DNA of 44,503 nucleotides, from assembly GCA_002327305.1 (NCBI GenBank), contig DCUZ01000099.1:112533-157035 (forward strand), given 5' to 3'. Under the pieces are notes generated by a model, which was not told where the DNA came from, searched no databases, and saw only the letters and a list, made by a program, of their open reading frames with translations. Both the position numbers and the translations under genes were made by a program. Numbering within the stretch: the stretch's first letter is position 1; each line of letters starts with the position of its first letter. Source of the stretch: Holophagales bacterium UBA2201. GTDB lineage: Bacteria; Acidobacteriota; Thermoanaerobaculia; UBA2201. Shown in pieces: positions 24,000 to 31,663 of this stretch.

Positions 24000-24566
24000 C
24001 TACTCCTGCTCCGCCTTCCCCTTCCACGCCTCCTCGGCGCGGTCGAACTCATCGCTCAGGTCCGCCCCGGCCTTTTCCTTCAATTCACGGAACCTCTGCT
24101 TGAACTTCGGCCACTCCTCCTGGAACTTCTCCTTTCCCTTCCGCCACGCGCGGTCCATCTCGTCGAGAAGCCGGTCGTATTCCTGCCGCAACTGCAGGTC
24201 CCGCACCTTCTCCCGCACCTTGTCCACGCCCAACTTCAGGTAATCGATGGGGCCGGCCAGCCCCGGGACGCGGGAGCCGTCGGGCAGGACGGGCCGGTCG
24301 CGGTCCACCCCGGTCAGCTCCAGGACGCCGGCGCTCTTGTCCAGGGAAATGGCGCACCCCTCGCGGACGAGGTCCCGGAACTTGCGTTTCACCTTCACCG
24401 CGGCGAAGGGTTTGAGGTCGGCCCCCACGCCGGCCTCGGTGACGACGCCGATCTCCACCCCCTTGTAGAGGAGGGGCATGCCTTCCTTGACGGCGGCGGT
24501 CCCCTCGAAATGGACGGTGTAGGTGTTGGAAAACAGACCGAACAGCAGGGCGAGGACGGCGAGCAT
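24000..24566 (-). CDS. MCE/MlaD-domain protein with C-terminal coiled coil
   Basis: A 188-residue protein. Residues 1-14 (MLAVLALLFGLFSN) form a membrane anchor or signal. Residues 15-95 form a single MCE domain: TYTVHFEGTAAVKEGMPLLY, KGVEIGVVTEAG and VKVKRKFRDLVREGC. The C-terminal 90 residues are charged and helical (DRLLDEMDRAWRKGKEKFQE), probably a coiled coil. MCE domains form hexameric rings that carry lipid across the periplasm. No MlaE permease or MlaF ATPase is adjacent, so the partner is unknown. The ATG at 24566 follows GGGAGGTCCC. A TAAAAT about 35 bases upstream may be its -10 box, making it independent of the ABC operon that ends 116 bases before. Confidence 0.72.
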   Translation of the reverse strand: MLAVLALLFGLFSNTYTVHFEGTAAVKEGMPLLYKGVEIGVVTEAGVGADLKPFAAVKVKRKFRDLVREGCAISLDKSAGVLELTGVDRDRPVLPDGSRVPGLAGPIDYLKLGVDKVREKVRDLQLRQEYDRLLDEMDRAWRKGKEKFQEEWPKFKQRFRELKEKAGADLSDEFDRAEEAWKGKAEQE

Positions 24567-24681
24567 GGGACCTCCCGATCGTGGTATTGGCGTGCCGTCC
24601 ATTTTACTCCGTTCGGGATGGGCGCATGGGAGGATTGAAGCGCGGGGGGCGGGGGTTGTCCCCTCCTGCGGGCGCCGGGCG

Positions 24682-25458
24682 TTATTCGACCCGCGGGACG
24701 ATGAAGGAGCCGGGGCCCCAGGGAAGCGGGGCCTCGAGGAAGGGGACGCCGAAAAGGGCCTCCCATTGCCCGCGCCGCACCTCCCCGGCGGGGGCGTGGA
24801 GGACGGCCCGCCCCTCCTTGAGGAGGAGGAGGTCGGCGCAGAAATGGCGGAGGAAATTGTAATCATGGCTGGAGAGGACGATGGTGCGGCCCGCCCGGTG
24901 GGCCCCGAGGAGGAGCCGGGCGATGTCGGCGTGGTGGCGGGGGTCCAGATGGGCCACGGGCTCGTCGAGCAGGAGGATGGGGGCGCCGGTGGCCAGGGCG
25001 CGGGCCAGGACGGCGAGCTGGCGCTCGCCGCCGCTGAGGGCCTGCACCCGCTTTCCGGCCAGGGGGGCGATGTCGAGCGCCTCCATGGCCTCCCGGACGG
25101 CGTCGTGGTCGGAGGGGGTGAGGGGAGCGAAGAGGCCGGTGTGGGGGAAGCGGCCGGAGGCGACGAGGTCGCCCACGGTGACGGGGAACGGCAGGGAGGC
25201 GGCCTGCCCCACCCACGCCACGCGGGAGGCCAGGGCCCTGCGGGAGTAGGCCCCCAGCGGCCGGCCGTCGAGGCGCACCTCCCCGGTGCGGGGAGCGAGG
25301 AGGCCGGCGAGGAGTTTCAGGAGGGTGCTTTTTCCGGCTCCGTTGGGACCGGCGATGCCCAGGAAGCTCCCCGGGGGGAGGGGCAGATCGATGGCCTCCA
25401 CCTGGGGGCGGGTGCTCCCGGGGTAGGCGAACGAGAGGCCGCGCGCCTCGATCCTCAC
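24682..25458 (-). CDS. BtuD/FecE-type ABC transporter ATPase
   Basis: A 258-residue ABC ATPase of the B12/iron-chelate importer class. Walker A is GPNGAGKST, the Q-loop is VGQAA, the signature is LSGGERQ, Walker B is ILLLDEP, and the switch His is in LSSHDYN. It couples ATP hydrolysis to import through the FecCD permease encoded just upstream. The start is a GTG at 25458 that overlaps the permease stop (GTGA), so translation is coupled. It is the last gene of the operon 30345-24682. The substrate (cobalamin, haem or ferric chelate) cannot be decided from the ATPase. Confidence 0.9.
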   Translation of the reverse strand: MRIEARGLSFAYPGSTRPQVEAIDLPLPPGSFLGIAGPNGAGKSTLLKLLAGLLAPRTGEVRLDGRPLGAYSRRALASRVAWVGQAASLPFPVTVGDLVASGRFPHTGLFAPLTPSDHDAVREAMEALDIAPLAGKRVQALSGGERQLAVLARALATGAPILLLDEPVAHLDPRHHADIARLLLGAHRAGRTIVLSSHDYNFLRHFCADLLLLKEGRAVLHAPAGEVRRGQWEALFGVPFLEAPLPWGPGSFIVPRVE

Positions 25459-26411
25459 CGCCAGGTCCTCATCACATAGAGGAAATAGGGAACGCCGACG
25501 AGGGCGGCCACGGCGCCGACGGGGACCTCCGCCAATCGGGGGATGCGCGTCAGGAGGTCGGCCCCGGTCAGGAAAAGGGCGCCCCACAGCATCGCCAGCG
25601 GGAAGAGGGCCCGGTGACGCCCCCCCCACGCCAGCCGGACCACATTGGGCGCCACCAGCCCCACGAAGCCGATGATGCCGGTGGCGGCGACGGTGACCGC
25701 GGCGAGGGCCGAGGCAGCGGCGAAGGCGAAGAGGAGGAACGGCCGCGTGGAGAGGCCGAGGGCCGCGGCCTCCTCGCGCCCCTGGGCGACGAGGTCGAAG
25801 CCCCGGTGGAGGAGGAGGACGGGGAGGCCGAGGACCACGAGCGCCGCGCCCAGGAGGAGGGCCCCGCGCAGGGTCTGCCCCGAGACACTCCCCATCATCC
25901 AACGGACGAAGGCCCCGGTCTCCACCGACCCGAGGAGGGAGAGGACGAAAAGGATGAGGGCGGTGTGGAGGGCGTTGAGGACCACCCCGGCCAGGACCAG
26001 CCGGACGGGGTCCGCCTCACCGTCGCGGGACGCGAGGAGATAGACGGCCGCCGCCGTGGCGCACGCCCCAGCGAAGGCCAGCAGGGCCGTCCACGGACCG
26101 CCCCGCCCGGCCCCCATCAGGAGGGCCAGAACCGCCCCGGAGGCCGCCCCCCCCGAAACGCCCAGCACATAGGGGTCTCCCAGGGGGTTGGAAAGGATGG
26201 ATTGGAAGACCGCGCCGGAAAGGGCCAGGAGCGCGCCGGCGAAGAGGGCGGTGAGGAGGCGGGGGAGGCGGAGGTCCACCAGGACGGTCCATGCCCAGGG
26301 GTCCCCGCTCCGGAGCCCCTCCAGGACCGGGTAGGGGCCCCACGCCAGACCGGCCGCAGCCGCCGCCGCCAGGAGGAGGCAGGGGAGGACCCATTTAATG
26401 CGGGAGCGCAT
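25455..26411 (-). CDS. BtuC/FecCD-type ABC importer permease
   Basis: A 318-residue membrane protein of the FecCD family with about ten helices. Signature stretches include RLPRLLTALFAGALLALSGA, FQSILSNPLGDPYVLGVSGG, GIIGFVGLVAPNVVRL and the final LTRIPRLAEVPVGAV with GVPYFLYVMR. It forms the transmembrane channel with the following ATPase. Its first codons overlap the end of the substrate-binding protein by 17 bases, and its stop overlaps the ATPase start by 4, a tightly coupled cassette. Confidence 0.92.
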   Translation of the reverse strand: MRSRIKWVLPCLLLAAAAAAGLAWGPYPVLEGLRSGDPWAWTVLVDLRLPRLLTALFAGALLALSGAVFQSILSNPLGDPYVLGVSGGAASGAVLALLMGAGRGGPWTALLAFAGACATAAAVYLLASRDGEADPVRLVLAGVVLNALHTALILFVLSLLGSVETGAFVRWMMGSVSGQTLRGALLLGAALVVLGLPVLLLHRGFDLVAQGREEAAALGLSTRPFLLFAFAAASALAAVTVAATGIIGFVGLVAPNVVRLAWGGRHRALFPLAMLWGALFLTGADLLTRIPRLAEVPVGAVAALVGVPYFLYVMRTWR

Positions 26412-27120
26412 CTCCCAGTGCCTTCAGGGCCGCGGGGAAATCGAGGGCCGGTCGGTTCCACCGGTCGGCGGGCACCTCGATGAAACGGATGCCCGGATCG
26501 GATCGGATCCAAAAGGGGGGCGGGCCGGCGTCGGAGGGGTAGAGGACCATTTCCGGCTTCCAGGCCAGGAGGGCCTCGGCGGAGTGGGCCGGGAATTCCT
26601 TCGGCGACGGGGGGCCGATCTCAAGGCCGAGGCGGGTCAGCCCTTCCCCGATGAAACTGGAGGGGCCGGCCGCCACAGGCGGGGTCCACCACAGGACATA
26701 GGCCGTCCGGGCGGCCCGGACGCGGGGAAGGGATTCCAGCGCCGCTTCGAAGGACCGGGCGAGCGCCTCGGCTTCCGGAAGTCGGCCGACGAAGGCGCCG
26801 ATGCGGCGGGTGTTGGCGGGGATGGCGTCCAGACGGGAGAACGCCAGGACGAGGACGCGGACGCCCATGGATTCCGCGGCCGCCAATTGCGGCGCTTCGA
26901 CCTGGGTCGGGAGCAGAAGGAGGTGCGTGGGGTGGAGGGCCCAGACCGTTTCCCAGCGCACCCGCAATCCGGCGACGCGGGGCGGGCCCGGAAGGCAAAA
27001 ATCACTCACGCCGACGAGCGCCGGCTCGTGGCCGAGGTGGATGACGATCTCGGTGAGGTTGGGGGCGCCGCTGACGATGCGGACCTCCCCCCGGAGAGGG
27101 AGGGCCGCCAGGAGGATCAG
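26395..27120 (-). CDS. BtuF-type periplasmic substrate-binding protein with non-canonical start
   Basis: The reading frame encodes KLLGLLILLAALPLRGEV (a hydrophobic signal) then RIVSGAPNLTEIVIHLGHEP and ALVGVSDFC, the hallmark N-terminus of BtuF/FhuD-type binding proteins, and runs through LHPTHLLLLPTQ and WKPEMVLYPSDAG to the stop. No ATG, GTG or TTG occurs in frame before GTG 27009, which is already inside the mature domain. The frame is open past 27135, so initiation must use a rare codon (CTG at 27120 or 27111 are candidates) or a +1 shift from the preceding 76-residue gene, whose stop lies at 27134. Purine-rich GGGGGAGGAAGG just upstream would serve as ribosome site. A sequencing error is the alternative. 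The permease gene overlaps its end. Confidence 0.75.
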   Translation of the reverse strand: MILLAALPLRGEVRIVSGAPNLTEIVIHLGHEPALVGVSDFCLPGPPRVAGLRVRWETVWALHPTHLLLLPTQVEAPQLAAAESMGVRVLVLAFSRLDAIPANTRRIGAFVGRLPEAEALARSFEAALESLPRVRAARTAYVLWWTPPVAAGPSSFIGEGLTRLGLEIGPPSPKEFPAHSAEALLAWKPEMVLYPSDAGPPPFWIRSDPGIRFIEVPADRWNRPALDFPAALKALGDALPH

Positions 27121-27133
27121 GAGCCCGAGGAGC

Positions 27134-27364
27134 TTAGGACTCGCCTTCCTCCCCCTCTTCTTCGAGATCGTTGGGGACGCCCAGGCGGACGCAGGCGGCC
27201 GCGTACATCTGCTTGGCGGCCTTCTTCGAATTCTGAAGCTCGGCCAGGCGGTCCTTGACTTTGGCCAGCTCCTCCTCGATCTCGACGTCGATCTCCTCGA
27301 TCTCGTGGCGGGTGTTGTCCAGGATCCCCTGATAGTATTTCCTTTTGTCGTCGGTCAGAGCCAT
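27134..27364 (-). CDS. Small acidic coiled-coil protein (76 aa)
   Basis: A 76-residue soluble protein, MALTDDKRKYYQGILDNTRH onward, with a heptad-like helix EIEEIDVEIEEELAKVKDRL and an acidic tail LEEEGEEGES. The ATG at 27364 follows GGAGGAAGC, a good ribosome site. No known family was recognised. It lies 11 bases after the kinase-TonB gene and its 3' end overlaps the open frame of the BtuF-like protein, so it is an operon member rather than a spurious frame. A structural partner role for the kinase or transporter can only be guessed. Confidence 0.65.
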   Translation of the reverse strand: MALTDDKRKYYQGILDNTRHEIEEIDVEIEEELAKVKDRLAELQNSKKAAKQMYAAACVRLGVPNDLEEEGEEGES

Positions 27365-27375
27365 GCTTCCTCCTC

Positions 27376-30345
27376 CTATAGTCTGAAATTGAAGACGATG
27401 TTGTAGTAGCACTTCACCTTCACCCCGTCAATGGTGGCGGGGACGAACAGATATTGCTTGGCGGCGTCCTGGGCCGCGTTGCCAAGGAGGTTGGGACCGG
27501 TGAGGACGTTGGTGGAGGTCACCCGGCCGCTCTCGTCCACCAGAACCTGGACCGTCACGTCTCCCTGGACCTTCTGCATCTTGGCGATGGGGGGGTAACT
27601 GGGGCTGGCTTTTTTGACCACCGCCGGCGGATTGAGGCCCGGGGTGCCCAGGGCGACGAGGTCCCCGGTCTTGTACTTGGCGGCGGGGGGCTCGATGGGG
27701 GTCTGCGGCGGGGCCGGCTTGGGGGTTTCCACCGGCGGGGCGGGCGCCGGCTTGGGTTGTTCCGCCACGGGGGGCGTGGGCGCCGGTTCCTGGGGTTTCG
27801 GCTGTTCCACGACGGGCGCCGGCTTGGGCGTTTCAACCACCGGGGCGGGGGCCGGTTCCTGGGGTTTCGGCTGTTCCACGACGGGCGCCGGCTTGGGCGT
27901 TTCAACCACCGGGGCGGGCGCCGGCTTGGTTTCCGCCGGTTTGGGCTGGGGCCCGTCCGGGGTGGGGAGGGCCGGTTCGACCGGGGCGGGCACCTCCTGC
28001 GGCGCCGGGGCCGGCGCGGGGGCCGGAAGCGTTTCCTTCTTCCCTCCCATGAACACCACCCCGAGAATGATCAGGACCAGGGCCGCCGCGCCGGCGATGA
28101 CGAAAACGAGGGGGGACTTTTTTTTCTCCTCCTCCTCGACGGCGCCCTTGCCGGTGTCCAGAAAACTGGGGACCCGTTTTTCCGGGACGGGGATGTCGGC
28201 GGGCTTGGCGGGGGGCGGTTCGGGTTTTTTCTCCTCGAACTTGACCTTGGGTTTCTCCTCCTCCGGGGCGCGCTCCGGGTGGCGGTCCCGCCCTTTGCCC
28301 TTCTTCCCTTTGCGCCGCTCCTCTTCCGGCCGTCCCGAAGGGGCCGGCGGGCCGTCGGCGGCCTTGGGCGGCGCCGGAGGGGCGGGCGCGGGCTCCACCT
28401 TGGGCGGCGCGGGTGCGGGGGCCGGCCGGGGCGGCTCGGCGGCGGCCGGTTCCGGCGGGGCCGTGTAGGAAAAGGCGGGGAGGGCCGTGCCCTTGTGCGC
28501 CAGGGCCGTCAGGAACTGCGCGACGGTCTTCTCGGCCACGCGGGGGGCGTAGTGCTGGATCACGTCATCCAGCTCGCGGAAGAGGTGCGCGGCGTCGGTG
28601 TAGCGGGCGTCGGGCTCCTCCTGGAGGGCCTTGAGGACGATGTCGTCGATCTCCTTGGGGAGGTCCGGCCGCAGGCGCGAGGGGGGGTCCACTTTGGGGT
28701 GGCGGACCTTCTCGAGGATGGAGAGTTCGCTGTCGCCCTCGAACAGGGGCTTGCCCGCGAGCATCTCGTAGAGGACCACCGCGAGGGAGAAGATGTCGGA
28801 GCGGTAGTCCACCGCCTTGCCCCAGGCCTGTTCCGGCGACATGTACTGCAATTTCCCCTTGAGCGAGCCGGCGCGCGTGTGGCTGGCCTTGGAGGCCGCC
28901 TTGGCGATGCCGAAATCGCAGATCTTCACCTCTCCGTCCTTGGAGAGGAGGATGTTCTGGGGGGAGACGTCCCGGTGGACGATGTTGAGGTCGCGGCCGT
29001 CCCCGTCGCGCCGCTTGTGGGCGTAGTCGAGGGCGGAGGCCATCTGGGAAAGGATGAACAGGGCCAGGGGGACGGGCATCCGCTCGGCCCGCTCCCTCAG
29101 CGCGAGGTTGACGCGGCGCAGGTCGGTCCCCTCCACGTATTCCATGGCGATGAAATAACTGTCCTCGAGCTTGCCCAGGTCGTAGATGTGGACGATGTTC
29201 CGGTGCGACAGTTGCGCGGCCAGCTTCGCCTCGTCAATGAACATCGTGGTGAATTCCTGGTTGTGGGAGAACTGGGGGAGGATGCGCTTGATGGCGACCT
29301 GTTTCTGGAACCCCTCGACGCCCTGCATCTTGGCCTTCCAGATCTCCGCCATGCCGCCGGTGCCCAGCTTCTCCACCAGGAGGTAGTTGCCGTAGCGCTC
29401 CCCCGCTTCCTGCGGCGTCGGGCGGGGGGCGGCTTGGGGGGGGGCGGGAGCGGGCGCCTCGGGTTTGGGGGCGAGGGGCTTAAGCCCCTCGACGGGCGGA
29501 TGGGTCTCCGCCGTCACCGGTTTGGGCGGGACGGGCCCCGAGGACCGGGGCGGCGATGGGGGTTGGGGGGCGGGGGGGGGGGGGGGGGGGGCGGGGACGG
29601 CCCCTTCGGTCTTGCGGGGGCGGGACGAGAGGTCCAGGCCGGAGAGCGTTTCCGAGAGCTTCCTGTCCATGTCGCTGCCCAACTTAGCGGCCGTGGCTTC
29701 GGTTCTCCTCGGTTTGGGGGCGGCGAGTCCCGAGAGGGTTTTATGCAACAGGGCGTCCACATCCGCCCCCTTTTCCTCTTTCGGGGGGGCGGGTTTTGGT
29801 GCGGGCGCAGAGGTTGCCGAGACGGGAGCCGCCGGCGGGACCGCCCCCGGCTTCCCCTCCTCCTCGATGAAATCACCGAAGAGGTCTTCGGAGGTGAGTT
29901 TTTTCTCCTGCTTGGGGATGAGGTCCAGCAATCCTTCGCGCGGAGGCGGGGCGGGGGGCGGGGGAGGCGGAGGGGCGGCGGCTTTCATCAGGGAGAGGGT
30001 GTCGATGATGCGGGTCTCCGAGAAGGGCTTGCACAGGATGCCGTCCACGGACTTTTTCTTCTTCTCCGCTTCGATGGCCTCTTCCTTGACGCCCGTGGCC
30101 AGGAGGATGATGCGGACGCCGGCCAGTCCGGGGATCCCGCGGATGCCCTGGATCACTTCGGAAGAGCGCAGTTTGGGCAGGACCGCGGAGAGGAAGATCA
30201 CATCCGGCATCCACTCCTTGGCCTTGCTCAGCGCCTCCTCGCCGTCCTTGGCGATGGCGACTTCATAGTCCTGCTCCTGAAGGGTGCCCGTCAGGCGCTG
30301 GACATACCGCGGCTCGTACTCCACGACCAATGCTTTTTTTCCCAT
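27376..30345 (-). CDS. Pseudo-receiver / Ser-Thr kinase / TonB C-terminal domain fusion
   Basis: A 989-residue multidomain protein. Residues 3-120 resemble a response-regulator receiver (KALVVEYEP, ILLATG, CKPF), but the phospho-acceptor position is Ser53 in VIFLSAVLP instead of Asp. A Pro-rich segment follows, with two similar motifs (KTLSGL at 202-207, ETLSGL at 232-237). Residues 318-600 are a PknB-type kinase: KLGTGGMAEIW, Lys353, HRDVSPQN (Asp459), DFG 477-479, SPE. Another Pro/Ala/Lys-rich linker leads to one membrane helix (745-767). Beyond it lies a periplasmic proline-rich region with PAPVVETPKP repeats, and a TonB C-terminal domain (about 905-989; YPPIAKMQKVQGDVTVQVLV, YNIVFNF). It heads the operon for the BtuFCD-like importer. 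A kinase that regulates or is regulated by outer-membrane uptake is inferred. Confidence 0.88.
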   Translation of the reverse strand: MGKKALVVEYEPRYVQRLTGTLQEQDYEVAIAKDGEEALSKAKEWMPDVIFLSAVLPKLRSSEVIQGIRGIPGLAGVRIILLATGVKEEAIEAEKKKKSVDGILCKPFSETRIIDTLSLMKAAAPPPPPPPAPPPREGLLDLIPKQEKKLTSEDLFGDFIEEEGKPGAVPPAAPVSATSAPAPKPAPPKEEKGADVDALLHKTLSGLAAPKPRRTEATAAKLGSDMDRKLSETLSGLDLSSRPRKTEGAVPAPPPPPPAPQPPSPPRSSGPVPPKPVTAETHPPVEGLKPLAPKPEAPAPAPPQAAPRPTPQEAGERYGNYLLVEKLGTGGMAEIWKAKMQGVEGFQKQVAIKRILPQFSHNQEFTTMFIDEAKLAAQLSHRNIVHIYDLGKLEDSYFIAMEYVEGTDLRRVNLALRERAERMPVPLALFILSQMASALDYAHKRRDGDGRDLNIVHRDVSPQNILLSKDGEVKICDFGIAKAASKASHTRAGSLKGKLQYMSPEQAWGKAVDYRSDIFSLAVVLYEMLAGKPLFEGDSELSILEKVRHPKVDPPSRLRPDLPKEIDDIVLKALQEEPDARYTDAAHLFRELDDVIQHYAPRVAEKTVAQFLTALAHKGTALPAFSYTAPPEPAAAEPPRPAPAPAPPKVEPAPAPPAPPKAADGPPAPSGRPEEERRKGKKGKGRDRHPERAPEEEKPKVKFEEKKPEPPPAKPADIPVPEKRVPSFLDTGKGAVEEEEKKKSPLVFVIAGAAALVLIILGVVFMGGKKETLPAPAPAPAPQEVPAPVEPALPTPDGPQPKPAETKPAPAPVVETPKPAPVVEQPKPQEPAPAPVVETPKPAPVVEQPKPQEPAPTPPVAEQPKPAPAPPVETPKPAPPQTPIEPPAAKYKTGDLVALGTPGLNPPAVVKKASPSYPPIAKMQKVQGDVTVQVLVDESGRVTSTNVLTGPNLLGNAAQDAAKQYLFVPATIDGVKVKCYYNIVFNFRL
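27782..27925. repeat. 69-base tandem repeat in the proline-rich spacer
   Basis: Two nearly perfect copies with a 69-base period, seen from the GGTTCCTGGGG landmark at 27785 and again at 27854. Each encodes the 23-residue unit containing VVETPKPAPVVEQPKPQEP. Copy-number change would alter the spacer length in frame. Confidence 0.8.
29572..29591. repeat. Run of 20 G residues in the kinase-TonB gene
   Basis: An uninterrupted G20 tract on the plus strand encodes prolines around residue 252-258, between the pseudo-receiver and the kinase. Any length change not divisible by three would remove kinase, membrane helix and TonB domain from the product. Confidence 0.85.
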
Positions 30346-30350
30346 ACCGG

Positions 30351-30363
30351 TCTATATTATGAT
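30351..30363. promoter_or_regulatory. Divergent promoter region between kinase-TonB operon and mtaB
   Basis: An AT-rich 25-base gap. Plus strand: TATGAT (30358-30363), 7 bases before ATG 30371. Minus strand: CATAAT (30361-30356), 10 bases before ATG 30345. Neither gene has a Shine-Dalgarno sequence and the two -10 boxes overlap, so initiation may be mutually exclusive. Confidence 0.45.
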
Positions 30364-30370
30364 ACATATC

Positions 30371-31633
30371 ATGGAACGATGTCAACGAAGGTTTCATCTC
30401 TTCGCCCCCGGGTGCAGGTCCAACCGGGCCGAGGGGGAGGCGTTCGCCGCCCTTCTGGAAGGGGCCGGATGGGTGCGGGACGAGGCCCCCGCGGAGGGCT
30501 GCGTGGCGTTGGTTGCGGGTTGCGTGGTCACGGCCCGCGCAGAACGGGACGCCCGGCGCTATGTCCGACGGGCGCGCCGGAAGGCCCCCGGGGTGCGGAT
30601 CGTCGCGGCCGGATGCCTGGCGGAGCGGCTGGAGCGGTTCCCCGGCCCGTCGTGGGACGCCGACCTGATCGTCCCCTTGCGGTCGAGGTCCCGGCTCCCC
30701 GAACTTCTGGAGGGCCTGGAGCCGGGGTCGGCCCCGCCGGAGGAGGGGTTTTTCTTCGTGCCCGTGTTCAAGATGGCGGGCCGCACCCGCTCCTTCTTCA
30801 AGATCCAGGACGGCTGCGACGCCGCCTGCGTCTTCTGCCTGGTCCGGGTGGTGCGGGGCGGCGTCCGCTCCCTCCCCCCGGGGCGGCTCCTGGCCCACGC
30901 GGAGGAGCTGATCCGGCGGGGGACGCGCGAGATCGTGCTGTGCGGCACCCATCTGGGGGCGTGGGGGAGGGATCTGCCGGATCGTCCGGACCTCGCCTCC
31001 CTCCTTCCCCGGCTGGACGCTCTGCCTGGGGAATGGCGCTGGCGCCTTTCCTCCCTGGAGCCGTGGGACCTCTCCGACGCCCTCCTCGACGCCCTCGCCG
31101 CCGCGCGGCGTTTCTGCCGCTTCTTCCATGTCCCCCTGCAGAGCGCCTCCGAGAGGGTCCTCAAGGCCATGGGGCGCCCCTGCAGCGCCACCGATTTCTT
31201 CCGCCGGGTGGACCGGGTGCGCCGTCTCTTCCCCGGCGCCCGGATCGGGACCGATGTCATGGCGGGGTTCCCGGGCGAGTCGGCGGCGGACGCGGGGGAG
31301 ACCCTGGAGCGGCTGGAGGCGGCGCCCCTCGACTATCTCCATGTCTTCCCGTTCTCCGCACGGCCCCACCGGCCCGACCTTGGGCCCCCTCTGCCGCCGG
31401 CGGAGGTAACGGCGCGGGCGGAGGCCCTCAAGGCCCTGGACCGGCGCCTGAGGGAAGCCGACCGGGCCCGGCGCGTCGGGACGGTCTCCCGGGCCTTGAT
31501 CGCTCCGTGGGGAGGCATCCTGGAGGAGAACCTGTCCTGCAGATTCACGGTCCCGCCGCCCGCCGGCCGGATCGTTCCCGCGCGCATCACCGGATGGGAG
31601 GGGGCTACCGCCCGCGCCGAAGTTGAAGTATAA
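30371..31633 (+). CDS. MtaB-like tRNA methylthiotransferase (radical SAM)
   Basis: A 420-residue methylthiotransferase that would add a methylthio group to t6A37 of tRNA. The N-terminal domain binds a second [4Fe-4S] cluster with cysteines in APGCRSNRAE, AGCVVT and AAGCLAER. The radical SAM motif is CDAACVFC (about 148-155) within IQDGCDAACVFCLVRVVRGG. FHVPLQSASERVLKAMGR, TDVMAGFPGES and the C-terminal TRAM-like portion are present. The APGCRSNRAE start differs from the usual TLGCKxNxxE but keeps the Cys. ATG 30371 is chosen, although ATG 30359 is also in frame but falls within the -10 box. The gene ends inside the -10 box of yebC. Confidence 0.85.
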   Translation: MERCQRRFHLFAPGCRSNRAEGEAFAALLEGAGWVRDEAPAEGCVALVAGCVVTARAERDARRYVRRARRKAPGVRIVAAGCLAERLERFPGPSWDADLIVPLRSRSRLPELLEGLEPGSAPPEEGFFFVPVFKMAGRTRSFFKIQDGCDAACVFCLVRVVRGGVRSLPPGRLLAHAEELIRRGTREIVLCGTHLGAWGRDLPDRPDLASLLPRLDALPGEWRWRLSSLEPWDLSDALLDALAAARRFCRFFHVPLQSASERVLKAMGRPCSATDFFRRVDRVRRLFPGARIGTDVMAGFPGESAADAGETLERLEAAPLDYLHVFPFSARPHRPDLGPPLPPAEVTARAEALKALDRRLREADRARRVGTVSRALIAPWGGILEENLSCRFTVPPPAGRIVPARITGWEGATARAEVEV

Positions 31634-31634
31634 T
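31629..31634 (+). promoter_or_regulatory. -10 box upstream of yebC
   Basis: TATAAT, overlapping the stop codon of the mtaB-like gene, 29 bases before the yebC ATG. A normal leader with the ribosome site CGGAGGG follows. No clear -35 box. Confidence 0.5.
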
Positions 31635-31663
31635 AGCGGGGCATAACAGCGTCCGGAGGGACT

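Noticed and set aside
27365..27375. Cobalamin riboswitch for the BtuFCD-like operon
   Set aside because: The gaps between operon genes are 11 bases or less, and the 25-base divergent gap before the first gene is too short for a B12 riboswitch.
27454..31626. 1390-codon plus-strand open frame opposite the kinase-TonB gene
   Set aside because: It lies antisense to clear kinase and TonB domains and consists mainly of Gly/Arg/Leu-rich low-complexity sequence.
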